The notes beneath the pieces were generated by a model. The model was not told where the DNA came from, did no database searches, and saw only the letters and a list, made by a program, of their open reading frames with translations. Below are positions 10,807 to 22,705 of a stretch of DNA of 64,000 bases, one piece after another (within the stretch, counting starts at the first letter, position 1; the number at the start of each line of letters is the position of its first letter). Origin of the DNA: Trichaptum fuscoviolaceum. Taxonomy: Eukaryota > Basidiomycota > Agaricomycetes > Hymenochaetales > Trichaptaceae. The position numbers were made by a program, and so were the translations under genes. The stretch lies in contig CAJSYZ010000001.1 in NCBI GenBank assembly GCA_910574455.1, positions 845,961 to 909,960 of the forward strand. The letters run 5' to 3'.

Positions 10807-13490
10807 ATGCAAGCTACTCAAGCTTTCGAAGCCATGCAGGTGCACGGATGGGAGCCCACGCAGGGCGTCGAGGAAACGGACGTCGGTATGACACTCGGGG
10901 AGCTGCCCGCCGGGTTCTGTGTTGCGAGACACTTCGGGGACGAGATGATGAGCCACAATATGGCAGCTCCGAGGCGGCTGGCTCCGTCTCTCGTAGGGTC
11001 AACCACGGCGAGCGCGTATGCTCCTCCTATGTTTCGTCTCCGTATGGACGATTCGTCTTCCTCAGCGTCTTCGCAGTCGGGCACTAGTCCAAACGCATGC
11101 TTTGAATCACCACCACCTGCTTTTCATCTCCCAACGCCCCCACAGACGCGTTCGCCCTCTCTCGTGCCCTCGCCACCGTCGACCCGCGCTGGCACCGGTG
11201 CCCGTGCCGCAACGTCGTCGCGCAGCCCTGCTGCTGCTGGTGTCCTGCGTCGGACCCGGACGTCTACAGAACGCAAGTTCGAGCGTAAGCGCGCAGAAAA
11301 CGCGAACTACATCCCCCGCCCGAAGAACTCGTTCATCCTCTTCCGCACAGAGTTCGTCGCGCGCCACAAGAGGGCTGGCGAGGCGTTCGGGGCGACCGCG
11401 AGCGCGGCTGCAGCGGCAACCACAGCAGCGTTGCTGGCGGCGGAGCGGAGGGTGAAGAATGAGGGCTATGATTTTGGTGGGGTGGGTGATGGCGATGAGT
11501 TGGAGGGCGCGAGTCTGTCGAAGCAAGCGAGCGAGGTGTGGAATCGGATGAACGATACGGAGAAGCAGCCGTGGGTTGACCTTGCGGATAAGGAGAAGGA
11601 GGAGCATGCTCGTCGGTATCCAAACTACCGCTATCGGCCCGTGCGCTCGAATAGCGCGACGGGTATGCCGACTGACCATGCATCGGTTGCGGCCTCGCAG
11701 CAACGCACAGGCAAGAGTGCGTCTCCCGGGGCCCGGTCGACACGGCAGAGCAGCCCTCTCGCTCTGACTCGCTCGAAGTCTGCACGCGAGGAGTCGAAGC
11801 CAGTATCGGAGGAGGAGCGCGCGAAGGAGGAGGCGCAGAAGCGGCGCTGCGCGCTTATTCACGACTTGATGGCGCAAGGCTATCGCGGCGGCGAGCTCAC
11901 TAACGCGCTGCTCATGCTTGAAGGGGGCGTCCTTCCTCCTGGGCCCCCCCTTGCAGCACTCGCGCAGGAGGGCGAGCCACCTACCGTGCGCTCTTTGCCG
12001 GCGGCATCTATCCAGGCTTCCATTTCGTCCTCAATGGAACCCAATACAGCCTCCTCATCGCAGATCACCTCCGTCGCACAGCTTGAGGCTCCTTTGACGC
12101 GCACGATGTCGGCTAACAAGCTCCAGGGTGCGCCGACGGTGATCATGCCGACTGTCATGAACTCCGGTCCGATTCGGATGTTGAGCTCGTCGTCTTCACT
12201 CGCGCGTGCTCTCATCCCAAAGACGCCTTCCCCGCCAGCACTCCCCAGAGTTCCTCCTATCCCTTCCTTCCCGCGTGTATCCGCCTCAGGTGAAGTTCTC
12301 GGAGCTATCCCGCGCTCGCCGTCTGCTCCTGTCTTCGATACGCGGTCGATGGAGGGTAAGGGGTCTGCGAAAACTGGCTCGCCAGCAACCAGCACATCCT
12401 GCCCTTCGACGCCCCATCCCTATATTCGGTCTATGGACCTCGATGAAAAAGAGAGAGACTCGCCCTGCTCGAGCTTCTCAACCCTGCCGACGCACAGCGT
12501 GCCGCCCTCTCCGGATGTCGAGAGGGGTGTGGAACACTTCGCGTCGCAGTCACAGATACAGCCGGCAGGACCGGCAGCTGACAGCTCCGGTGGCTATCTG
12601 GCTTACGAGAACTCGCAGAATGACTATGTGCCCATGGTGAGTACTGTAACCTGTTTTCGCATATTTTCGCCGATGAATGATTGATTTTTTAATTTCAGAA
12701 TGAATTCTATGAACATTACGACTCTAACGCCTCGCTCACGTTCCCGCTCGGCGCCGAGCAGCCCGGGGCTTCTTTCTCTTCTGTTTCCGCTTCAACAGCA
12801 TCTGTTTCTCAGCATGACCGCCAACGCCCGCTGGATGCTGTAGCTGCCATCTGGTCATCTCATACTCATACTCATTCTCAGTCCTCGAGCTCAATGCACT
12901 GCACTGCTTCGTATGACACATCGGAGCAGCCCCGGCCGTCCTGGGCATCTCCCCAAGACGGCGCATCTCCTGTCACACTCACAGCACCCCCTACAGCTAC
13001 CGATGCTCTTAGTGTGAATGAGGAACAGATGCGTGCACTGACGGGACTACCTTCGCCGCCTACCGCCTCCTCTGACCTGAAGGCGACGCAGCCGCCTGTG
13101 CTCCACGCTGCACCGAGTCTCGGGGGCGCCGCAAGCCAGAGCACGGACGTCGACATCGAGGCGTACCAGCTGGGACTCGGAAACGTGCTCAGCTCCAGCT
13201 CCGGCTCGTCCGCCGCGGAGTCCGACTGCTCGTTCATGTTCGTCGAGTCGGCGCACAGCGGTAGCTGCTTCGAGTTCTTCGGCCTCGACCTCGTGACGGG
13301 CGCGCTGCCGGAGCCTGAACCGGCGCTCGCATACTCCGCGCTGGGCCTGTACAGCGGCAACCCGGACAACTTCAGCTTGGACAGCCTGTTTGAGCTCCCG
13401 GGCGCAGACCAGAAAGACACGGCGGGCGGCGGCGGCTTTGCGAAGAGCCTGTATGATGACGACTATGCACGATACATCAGGACGCCGTGA
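10807..13490 (+). CDS. HMG-box transcription factor
   Basis: Two exons (10807-12636 and 12699-13490) joined in phase 0 give 873 residues. The HMG box starts at about residue 168 (NYIPRPKNSFILFRTEF) and ends near 277 with KEEHARRYPNYRYRP. Between helix 1 and the LSKQASEVWNRM segment the box carries an insert of roughly 45 residues, rich in alanine and then in glycine and acid residues. The rest is low complexity (Ser, Pro, Ala) with no other domain. MATA-HMG/SOX-like boxes of this kind bind DNA in the minor groove and occur in basidiomycete regulators such as Prf1, Pcc1 and Rox1-like proteins; which one this matches cannot be told. The start is the first ATG in the frame. Confidence 0.9.
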
Positions 13491-14143
13491 CACGGACATG
13501 GCTCGCATATTTTCATTCTCCATTTCTCGTTTCTCCCATCTTGTCTCCATCCTCTTTTTTCCCCCAGCTTGTTCGGTCCTTACCCACCTGTATTCTGATC
13601 CCGATTGACCAACGCTCTGTATTTTATTCGCGTGCACGCACGATGCCGCACTTCTTCCCTTCACCTGGCGTGTCTCCTTTCTTATGGTTATACTTATTGA
13701 ATTCATCCCCCGTCGACTGAATGACCCTATCTTCGTTCTCTCTGTAGTAAATTGTAGCCCATTTCCCGTCAAATCCTTCTTCGTTACCGCTTGTACTGAT
13801 ATGGACAGACAATATGAAGATGCTACTCGTTAATTGTCTATATACATTCGAAGCAGGGTACACTTGAATATGATGCACCAAATCGATTAGATTAGGTCAC
13901 ACAGCTGTCCCTCAGTGCTTGTAGTGCCCAGGTATATCTGGGGATTCCTTCTACTCGACGCAAGGCGAAGATGTGTTCCATCACTTGACGCAGCTTAGAT
14001 AGATGCGGCGACGCGCAAACCATAATATATACACACAATTTAGTAAATCATCTACATCATATAATCCTACACGTAAAGACATAACAAGCCAGCCCACGAA
14101 AGCTCTGTGATCCTGCCGTTGGCTTGCCCTTGACGCTAGTACA
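13491..14143. other. Convergent intergenic region
   Basis: 3' flanks of the HMG gene (+) and OPT transporter B (-). T-rich tracts follow the HMG stop. No further gene seen. Confidence 0.6.
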
Positions 14144-17100
14144 TTAGGTGAGCCGAAGGCAATAATCAGGATTTCCGGCAGGGTTCTTGGATGAAACATG
14201 AGCTATCATTCTTCGACTCTAGTCATCCAAATCAACTCACCAAAGCCCATTCTGGCATGAAGGTCACCTTCCCTGAACCGCCACCGACGGCGAATGTGTA
14301 GACAAAGACCATGACCTGCGTACCCCCGTCCAGAGCAGCCGACATCAAGAAGTTGTACTTCCTGAACCAGCGGGGACGATAGCGGCGGAGGTAGTACTGC
14401 GAGAACACAGCCAGAAGGAACGTGGTGAATACTGAAGTATTGATACCAACGCTGAGGTATCCCAACGTCCCTAAGATCCCAAGTCAGCTCTAGTGTTATG
14501 ACACTATACACAAGAACAGGCTTACAGCAAAGGATTGGTGTCACCACTTTGTCTGCATTCAGCTTCGGGTACTTCTGGTGGATGAGCCAGAAAGGAACGG
14601 GAATGATAAGACCAATGAGGATGGACATAGGCACGATCTTTATCAATGATGTTTATGAGTAGTCATCAGATACAATGTGATAGAGAACATACGCCATAAC
14701 GACCGTCCGGTGCATAGAGCTTATCTCCAAGAGCACCCCATGAGATTGCGTCACTGTTGAATGACTGGGTAATAGATGAGCACCGAGGCAAAGTCATATA
14801 ACTCTAACGTTTTTATATGCACTTACCTGAACTTGTTGACCACTCCAGACATTGGAGCCTTGGACATCGAGCAAAATCGTCCGTTGGGCTTTGATAATGA
14901 CCCTCATAATGACATAGTTTAGTAGGCCACCCTACGGAAACAAGTATGAAACGACTGGCAGTCCATTGTTAACAAAGGGACTTACGACTATTGATCCAAG
15001 ACATTGGACTGTAAACGTTACACGCGGCGGCAACTTCGTATATTGCCCCATCTTAAGGTCACGAAGCAATCCAAGGGCTTGACTGAGTGTATTTGAGCCG
15101 TACAGCGTAAAGTGCATGTTTGCTTGAGGATTTCCTGGGATCATCACAGCGCCAAGCATTTGGACGAGACTCTGGATGTCCGGAGAGAAACCTGAAGTTT
15201 CATGAATCAGCACGATAAGCCTTGGTGCGAAAGTAGTACAAAAGATTACCAGTGATGGCATAAACAGTTGCGATGAAGGGTAGGAAGATACAGCTAATCA
15301 GTATACCGACAATGAGTCCCCACCACGGTAGGTGAGAGTGGCCGGTGTAGATTGTCGCCATGGCCATCGCGAAGCTTCCGAAAAATATGAAACCATACCA
15401 TAACATCGGCACTTCGTTATACACTTTCATCTTCGCGCGATGCGGGTCTACATTCTCACCACGGCGCTCTTTGCGGACCACTTCGATGATATCCTTGCCA
15501 TACCACAAAATGACATGCACAATCGTCGCTCCGATCGCAAGATTCGAGCCGATCTTGGTGAGCACCTGAGAACTCGCGAAAAATGGGAGCCCAACTTCAT
15601 CGAGTTTGGCTTGATCAAGCATAAAGTTATCGTCGAGGATGGCGAGTTGGTCATATTGAGTGCCATTCTCGTAGAAGAGTTCCTGCGAAAGCCACGGGAA
15701 ACTCTGTCCGTTCCATACGTTCATGGCATAGCAAGCGCAGAACGCGATACTATGATATGACTCGCTCAGTATGAGATTGGGACTTCATGCACGAGGACTC
15801 ACATGCAGATCATCGTTCCAAAGTACAAGGAGAGTTGGGTTGAAAGCGGGGTGAAAAGAGCGCCCATAGAACCTCCGCCCGATCCGACATAATTCCAGTC
15901 GAAGCAGAATGCGAACATGCCCAGCCCCTCATTTCCTGCCGCACCTCCAAATATACGAGTAAACCAAGCGGATTTCCTGTTCGCTAAGCAGAAGATACTG
16001 ATACCGGTGAGGGTTCTGTTGTTATCATCAAGTCAGAACATTTTCCCACGATCAGTTTAGAGTTCTTGATAGGCCTTCCGGTGATCACGAAAAAAAATGG
16101 ACACTTACGGAGCGATGAACTCAGGGAACCATTCCCAGATGAATATGCCGATAAAGACGCTCCAGAAGAATTTTACGCGCTTCTTTTGAAGGAAGATTCC
16201 CTTTCCGCGATGCAGCGCATCGAATAGCTGGACGGTCGGAAGAAGATTGGGAAAGACCATATACGTCGGATACACGAGGAATCCACGCATGAGCCCACCG
16301 AGGCCATATCCAAGCAGCTGGGAGCCTATAAGCGTGAAGATGCCCACAGCAACGTTTGGCGAGATGTTGTAGTACAGTGAATCGGCCTGTCGGAGCCGAG
16401 GTGAGTCATAGGACGACGATCAGGGCCGCAGTCAAAGAAGCCGCAGTTAGACTATGGGACTCACAGCGAAGATGCTAATTGCCAAAGCAGAGTCTGCGGC
16501 GGTGGAAGCAAAGATAGTGATAGCAACATGCTCCTTCAAATCTGGGGAAGAGTGAGTGGGGAGGAGGAAAAATCAATTTCTTTAAATAGCACATATAAAA
16601 ATGCATAGATGCTTACTGAACGGTCCCGGGTTCATAAAGCGCCAGAAGGCGTTGTCGCGCACTTGTAGCAATGACCGTGGGTTGCCTGTACCGGGCACGA
16701 GCTCGTACATGACGGTCCCTAGGATGAAAGCGATGATTTGCAGGAATAGCTGGCTGACGAATACTGTCTGGGGACGGAAATACTGTACGGGGGGAGTCAG
16801 CACTGCTCATTCCTTTCCGAGTCTCATAAACGAACAAAGATCTGCCCCAGGACTGCACCGAAGCATGACAAGCCTAGTCCAAGGAACCACATCCTGAAGG
16901 TGAAGACGGGAAGCGTCGGGTCGTCTTCAAGAGAGATCAAACGGGTAGCAATATCAACGTCGGTCTCTATCAAGCAGAGTGTTCAGCATAGTATCGAAGT
17001 ATAGGATCATTAGATCTACGTACCAATTGGCTTCTCCTTCCCTTCAGCCGACAAATCGTCCCAGACATCTGCATGTACAGAGTTATCGACAGAGTAAGTG

Positions 17101-17195
17101 TCGATTTTCTCTGAGTCAGAGCCAAGTTTCTCGTCATAAGACTCCTTGCGCTCCGCTCGATGAGTGAGCGAGGGAATGGAGTCGGCAGTGGCCAT
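14144..17195 (-). CDS. OPT-family oligopeptide transporter B
   Basis: Multi-pass membrane importer of the OPT family. The start ATG lies in a strong CCGCCATGGCC context and gives MATADSIPSLTHRAERK and an acidic N-terminus. Recognisable blocks in order: RLISLEDDPTLPVFTFRMWF, then FRFMNPGPF-type motif (WRFMNPGPF), GLGGLMRGFLVYPTYMVFP, WEWFPEFIAP, FAFCFDWNYVGSGG, the intracellular stretch EVVRKERRGENVDPHRAKMK, and a short last exon NPAGNPDYC ending at 14144 after a GTGAGT intron at about 14240. The final NPAGNPDYC is typical of the small-peptide/ISP4 branch. It differs clearly from transporters A and C. At least ten introns. Substrate unknown. Confidence 0.93.
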
Positions 17196-19248
17196 GGCGG
17201 GCACAGAGTAGTGGAGTAGAGCAGCCTCGAGGGTGCGAGAAAGCTCAGAGATAAGCCTTCGGCCTGCTTGTCTTCTTATAAGGCCATATAGTGCTCAAAG
17301 GGGAATCGGAGCGATAGAGCATGTGAACCTCTGTAAGAAGCTCGAGGAGAGTAGTATTCTAGAGGAGCGCTACATGCATATGTGACCGCATGGTCGGGAC
17401 CTAGCTCATGATTCCAAAAATGGCCGCCCATGCTCTTGTCGTGGATACTCGGTGGACCTACGGGAGAAGTACTGAAGACTTGGGAACGGTCCTTATCAGA
17501 AAGATAGGCACAACCCTAGTGCTTCTGAACAGACAGGGAAGCGAGACGTTAGTAAAGAACAGGTATATTTGGAGTGAGTATGACCCACAATGACGGTGGC
17601 ACATTGGGTGTAGCAAAGGCTCCCAGATTTGTTACGAATTTTGAAGATGGTATGGTGTCTGTAGCACCTTCAGATGTCGAAATTGCGTTATAGGTTTCCG
17701 GTCGGTCATCGTCTATTTTGAGTAGGTCTTTTCCGCCGAAGATTCCAATTTTGCGCTTCCTAGTGCTTACCGGTAATGAGGTGGCGAGACTCGTGTGGCT
17801 CCTCTCATTCAGTCACGAAGAGTGGGCATAAGGAGATTTTTAGCTTCATGAGATTGCTTTTGATGATGGACAGCGTTGTGATTGCCAGACGTCAGGTCGA
17901 GCCTTCCGCGAGAAACTAGTAGCTGCTGAGAAGATATCTGCAGATACGCCAGGATTAGCCAAAAGTTTCGACATATGCGTCGGATAAGAAGGGAACCCGT
18001 GCCCGTAAGAAGACTGTCGCAGTTCATTCCTAGGGCGAGACGTGTACGCCCAAAATACCTCATCAGCAATCAAAGCGGGGGTAAACGGTAAGCGGTGCCC
18101 CTTGTTATCGACCTGAGCTCAAGCTGATTGCGAGAAACGCAGTCGTCCAATCTACCCTCCGACCTTCAAAATAGCCTGGGATGAAGAAACGCCTGAGTGA
18201 CACGCGCCTCCCTCCCTATTGGCCGCATTGCTCTCAGCCCACAACTCGTGCTCTCCCATGCCATATGCCGCGGTTCAAGGAGAGAGCTCGGTCTTTATCT
18301 CCGCCAGAAGTCTAAGTTGCGGAGATTGTAGTATTTGCAGGAAGACATAAGTCGACTAAGAGCTGAAGTCGGGCTGCCAAAATGCTCCAATTCCGTAGTC
18401 CAAGAGTAACAATAATCCTTCTTTTGCATAGGCTATTGAGCCAACCATTCATGCAAAGCAGATGGATTGAACGTCTTAGAAAGTCTTGAAAGACGTTGAT
18501 GCGTCATAGATAGGGCCGAGGTTGTTCTCAATGAACTTTGAACAGTCTGGAGACCGTGGGTGTTGATAGAGGTACGGAGAAACTCATAAATCTGATTTTT
18601 CAGCCTTTTTCAAGTTCGGAAAATGCCGGCGTGAACTTAAAGTTCATGACAGAAATGGGTCTAGTAGTGGCGGAAAATTATGGCCATGTTTTATTCCAGA
18701 ACGAAGGTTTGAGAGGCTACCTGACATTAGCAGGCGGGTCGTATTCGGCGCGTAGAAGAGGACATAATACTCTATTATTGTATTGCTAAATGTCGTACAA
18801 ATGTCCCGGTATTCTACAACTAGCGGGACTGCTATATATATTTATCACACACAATACTATAACAGATGCAACGCAATATCGGCCCAAAACTCGGTCAGTA
18901 CAACACTAATGACTTCCTTTTTTTGTTTCGACCTGAATGCCCGAGCGAGTCACGTTATCAGCTTCGCCAACGCAGCAGCAGGAACACGGGAGGAGGGGGG
19001 GGGAGGAAGGACGGGGAGGTGAAAGCAAGAAAAGATGTAAACCAATGTTGAGCTGAACAAACCAATAAGAGAGAGGGATAAGCAAGCAAAAAGGGAGCTG
19101 CCAGATGATGGGGTAGTAGTACAAGATACAAAGCAGAGAGGAGGGGTAGATGGGAGGATGATGATAATTCAAGTGTAGATAATCAAGTTGAGATAGGTAG
19201 TCGGTAGGGTAGGGGAGCGAATGCAAGGAATCAAGCAAAGGAAGGGTG
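17196..19248. other. Intergenic between OPT B and OPT C
   Basis: Promoter side of transporter B (left) and 3' side of transporter C (right). Short frames only; none has a recognisable domain. Confidence 0.5.
18988..19019. repeat. G-rich tract
   Basis: Purine-only G-run region (GGGAGGAGGGGGGGGGAGG...GGGG) in the 3' flank of transporter C. On the transcribed strand of that gene it is C-rich. Confidence 0.6.
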
Positions 19249-22200
19249 TCACCACTCCGCCGGGCCAAACGTCGACCCAGAAGGCGGCTGGCGCAAGGGT
19301 GTCGATCTATAATCGTCCGTGTTCATATACACAGTATTCCCCCACCACTTCTGCAATGTGTTCTTCCCAATCGAGTTGTCGTTCGGGAACTGCAGGCAGA
19401 AGAAGATGACGACGATCGAGACGGCGACGCCCGAGTCGAGCGCGGCGGAAAGGACGTAGTTGTATTTCGTCCACCACGAGAAGTGCCTCCGTCGGATAAC
19501 GTACTGGAAGATGAACCCGACGATCGTCCAGGGCACGTAGTTGACCGCTGTTGCTGGTGGGATGAGGCCTGTACCAGCGAAGATAACGGGCAGACTTAAG
19601 GACATCATAGTCAGTATGGATCGAACGAATTAGAATGGCATAAGTGACATACTTGACATATCTGAACATCGAATTCGGCCATCGTTTGGTCAACGCCCAA
19701 GGGATGATCGGTGCAATCGCGCCCACCAAAAAGAAGTACACCAACTTATGGTACATCTGACCCTCAGAGAACTGAAGCCGCGGCCCAATAACACCCCACA
19801 CGATGCTCGCCGTCCCAAACACCTGCGTGCTCGGACAAATAAACCCGTCCTTCTGGTCCGACTGGCACATATCCTTGATATTCGTGAACATCCACGCCTG
19901 CACGCCGAGCTGGACCGTGCCCGCCACCATCGTCGCGACCGTCTGCGCGCTGAACATCGTCCGCGGCGGGATCTTCATGTAATGGCCCAGCTTGAAGTCC
20001 GACGAGAATTGGAGCGCCTGCGCCATGGTGATGTACCCCCAAGTCTTGAAGAGCATCATGGCAACTGGACGACCAGGAAGCGCGTACCCGACGATGAGCT
20101 CCGTGATGACGTTTAACCCGACTTGCTGGTTGGTGATGGCTTGGATCATGCCAATAGGAATGAGATAGACAAAGGCTAGGAATAACATATCAGTAATTAA
20201 ACCTCCTTAACGTTGAGAAGAGAAACATACAGATCACGAGAGCAAGTATAAGCGCCCAGACCGGCATTTGAGTATGCCAGACCTCAATAGCAATGATGCC
20301 GAATGCGAACATGCTAAGGAAGATCGAAGCGTACCACCAATCCGGAACCTGTTTATACCGGCTCATCAGGCGCGCATGGATATCCGGCTGCTCATGCAAG
20401 CTCCGTCTACTCTGAATCCAAATCTGCTTGCGGAAGTACAACAACGCATGCACGATCGTCGCCGCAATGCTCGCAAAGCTCAGCCCATAACTTAACGCAA
20501 ACGTAGTGGACAAGAACAATGGGGAGTACGCATGATACGCCTCCTCGTCGAACGTGCCCTGCGGCGTCAGGATCCTTGTCACATTATATTGCGCTCCGCG
20601 GTTGTCATAGCTTGTCCTGGAGCTGATCGGCAGGTAGCTCGCAAACCACGTGTTGGTGTAGTACATGATCGGGGTCAGGAACCAGAAGAAAAACACGAAA
20701 CCAGCAGCGATGTTCGCCTCCGCCCACCACGGCGTCGCGAGCGGGCTGCCAATGTACGCGATTTGGCCCCAATCGAAGGTGATGAGGGACATGCCGAGCC
20801 CCGATGAGTACCCGAACAGTTGATTCACGGTTTTATTGCGTGGGAAAATCCAGGTGACCCAGGAGAAGACAGAGAGGGCGGTGAAGAGATAACCGGGGAA
20901 GAAGTACCAGATGAAGGAGCACATGAAGGCAATGAGGAAGAAGCGCTCTCGCGTGACTCCCCCGCGCGAGCCCATTCCAGCGTAGTGTTGTGAGTGGAGT
21001 GTGTTGAACAGAGCGCATAAGACGAGGTTAGCAGGCCAGACTATCCACCAAATTCATTAGTATTATCCGCCGCCGAGATCGCATGCATAACTCACTCATT
21101 GACGGCGGGCTTACGAGGAACCGTTTCCCAATGCCGCCCATGGCAAATCCGATAAGCTGCGTACTCATGACAAGCATCCATTGATACAAGAATGAGTAGT
21201 TCTGATTGTAGAACACTCTTTGAACAGCGACGATATCGGTGGCATATGCCGATGCGGCGCCGACGCCGCCCATGATTGTGATCAGAACATGTTCCTTAAC
21301 GTTGAACGGACCGGGGTTGAGCGGTAAGCCAAATATAGTCCACTGAGGGAGGATGTAGGCGCATAATCGGCCAAGGGGAAATGAGATAAGTTGTGGTACA
21401 AGCTGCGTAAAGAGTGTAAGTCAGCATGGCAGATAGTGAGAGAGTTGCATGTAAGTGAAGAAACGATGGTTGAATCCGGTCGAGATAGATAGCCAGTAAC
21501 CGGGAGGAATACCCACGAAGCGCAGGAGCCGTCGTGATTCATCAATGATTGAATATGCGGATGATAGTGATTAAAAATAAGAGTGGCGACTAGAAGCCAC
21601 GAACCGGAGGTGGGGAAATGGACGAGAAGCATCGAGGGGGCAATAGACTAAAGGTAGAGAACATAGGTGATGGGAAGGAAAAGGAAGAGTAGAAGAGTCA
21701 GATTAGAGTTGAGTATTGAATACGCACGCCTGTGATCGTCACTGCGGGGTAGCGGAAGAAGAAGAATTGGTTCAAGCCCGGGATGACCATGGCGAATATG
21801 ATCCCGAGCACCCATACGCGCAGCGTATTCACTGGCATCTCGGGGTCATCTATATTCGACACTGCCGACCGCACTTCCGGGTACGGTGAGTCGTCCTCTA
21901 CATCGTTCGTGAGTAATTCTGTAAACAGTGATTATGGAAGACGAGAGGGGGCATACCAAATACTATCCGGTCCTTGTCGAGATTTGGGTCATCAAACTCG
22001 GTGCTCTGCACGTCGTCAAACTCCGTACCTGTGTCACATTAGAACGATTTCAGGTAAAAAAGAGCGATTCAGCTCACTAAATGTATGAATTGCCTTCTCC
22101 ACGTCCGCCTTCACTTCGTACACGTAGTGATCCTCGTACCCCATCTGACCATCTCTTGACCCCGACGCTATGCTCTCTCCGTCGAAGATTTCTTGTTCTC

Positions 22201-22705
22201 GGCGAGGATATGGATGTCTGTGAATATAGGTCACGTATGGATGTTCGACCTCGAACGCGTCTGGTGCATCGCCATGGAATTCGGAATCCTGTCGCCTCTC
22301 CATCATGTCCGGCATAGCGCGCTTGCTCGTTCCAGCCAAGTCGTCGTCGCTGTCGTTCTCGCTCAACCGTTGATACTTCGCAGTGCCAGACGAAGAAGAG
22401 CCTCTCCCTATCTCTCGCTGAGGAATCGCAATCTCCCCCTCTGATCCTTTTTCTCCGGCGCCAAGGACACCCCGGACTCCTATTCGTGGGTGGGCCTCGC
22501 CGCTGTGTTCGAGGCCAGGGTCGGTGTCTGTGTCTCGGAGGGAGATGTACTCGTAGGTGCTGTCGCTGTGGCCAGCGTCGTCGACGGAGTAAACGGAAGA
22601 CGGGCTGATCCTGGCCCAGAGGGAGCGTATTAGTAGCATGACATGGGCAGCACCTGCATCAGGGCACTCAGCGTCCAAACCAGCTCGTATCAGCCAGCGG
22701 CCCAT
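19249..22705 (-). CDS. OPT-family oligopeptide transporter C
   Basis: Third OPT importer, close paralogue of transporter A: shared blocks include GMSLITFDW, SPLATPWWAEANIAAGFVFF, YHAYSPLFLSTTFA, RKQIW-QSRRSLHEQPDIHARLM, MIQAITNQQVGLNVITE and GYALPGRPVAMM. The C-terminus ends GSTFGPAEW. The N-terminal exon is longer than in A and B, about 210 residues, acidic and serine-rich with YEYISLRDTDTDPG and YRLSENDSDDD-like stretches, before the first intron near 22075. Two in-frame start codons are possible, 22705 (MGRWLIRAG) and 22639 (MLLIRSLWARIS); an intron ending at the CAG before ISPSSVYSVDD would give yet another. I use the longest. Substrate unknown. Confidence 0.92.

Noticed and set aside
11107..11877. 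Long minus-strand frame of 256 codons opposite the HMG gene
   Set aside because: Arg/Leu-rich shadow of a GC-rich coding exon.
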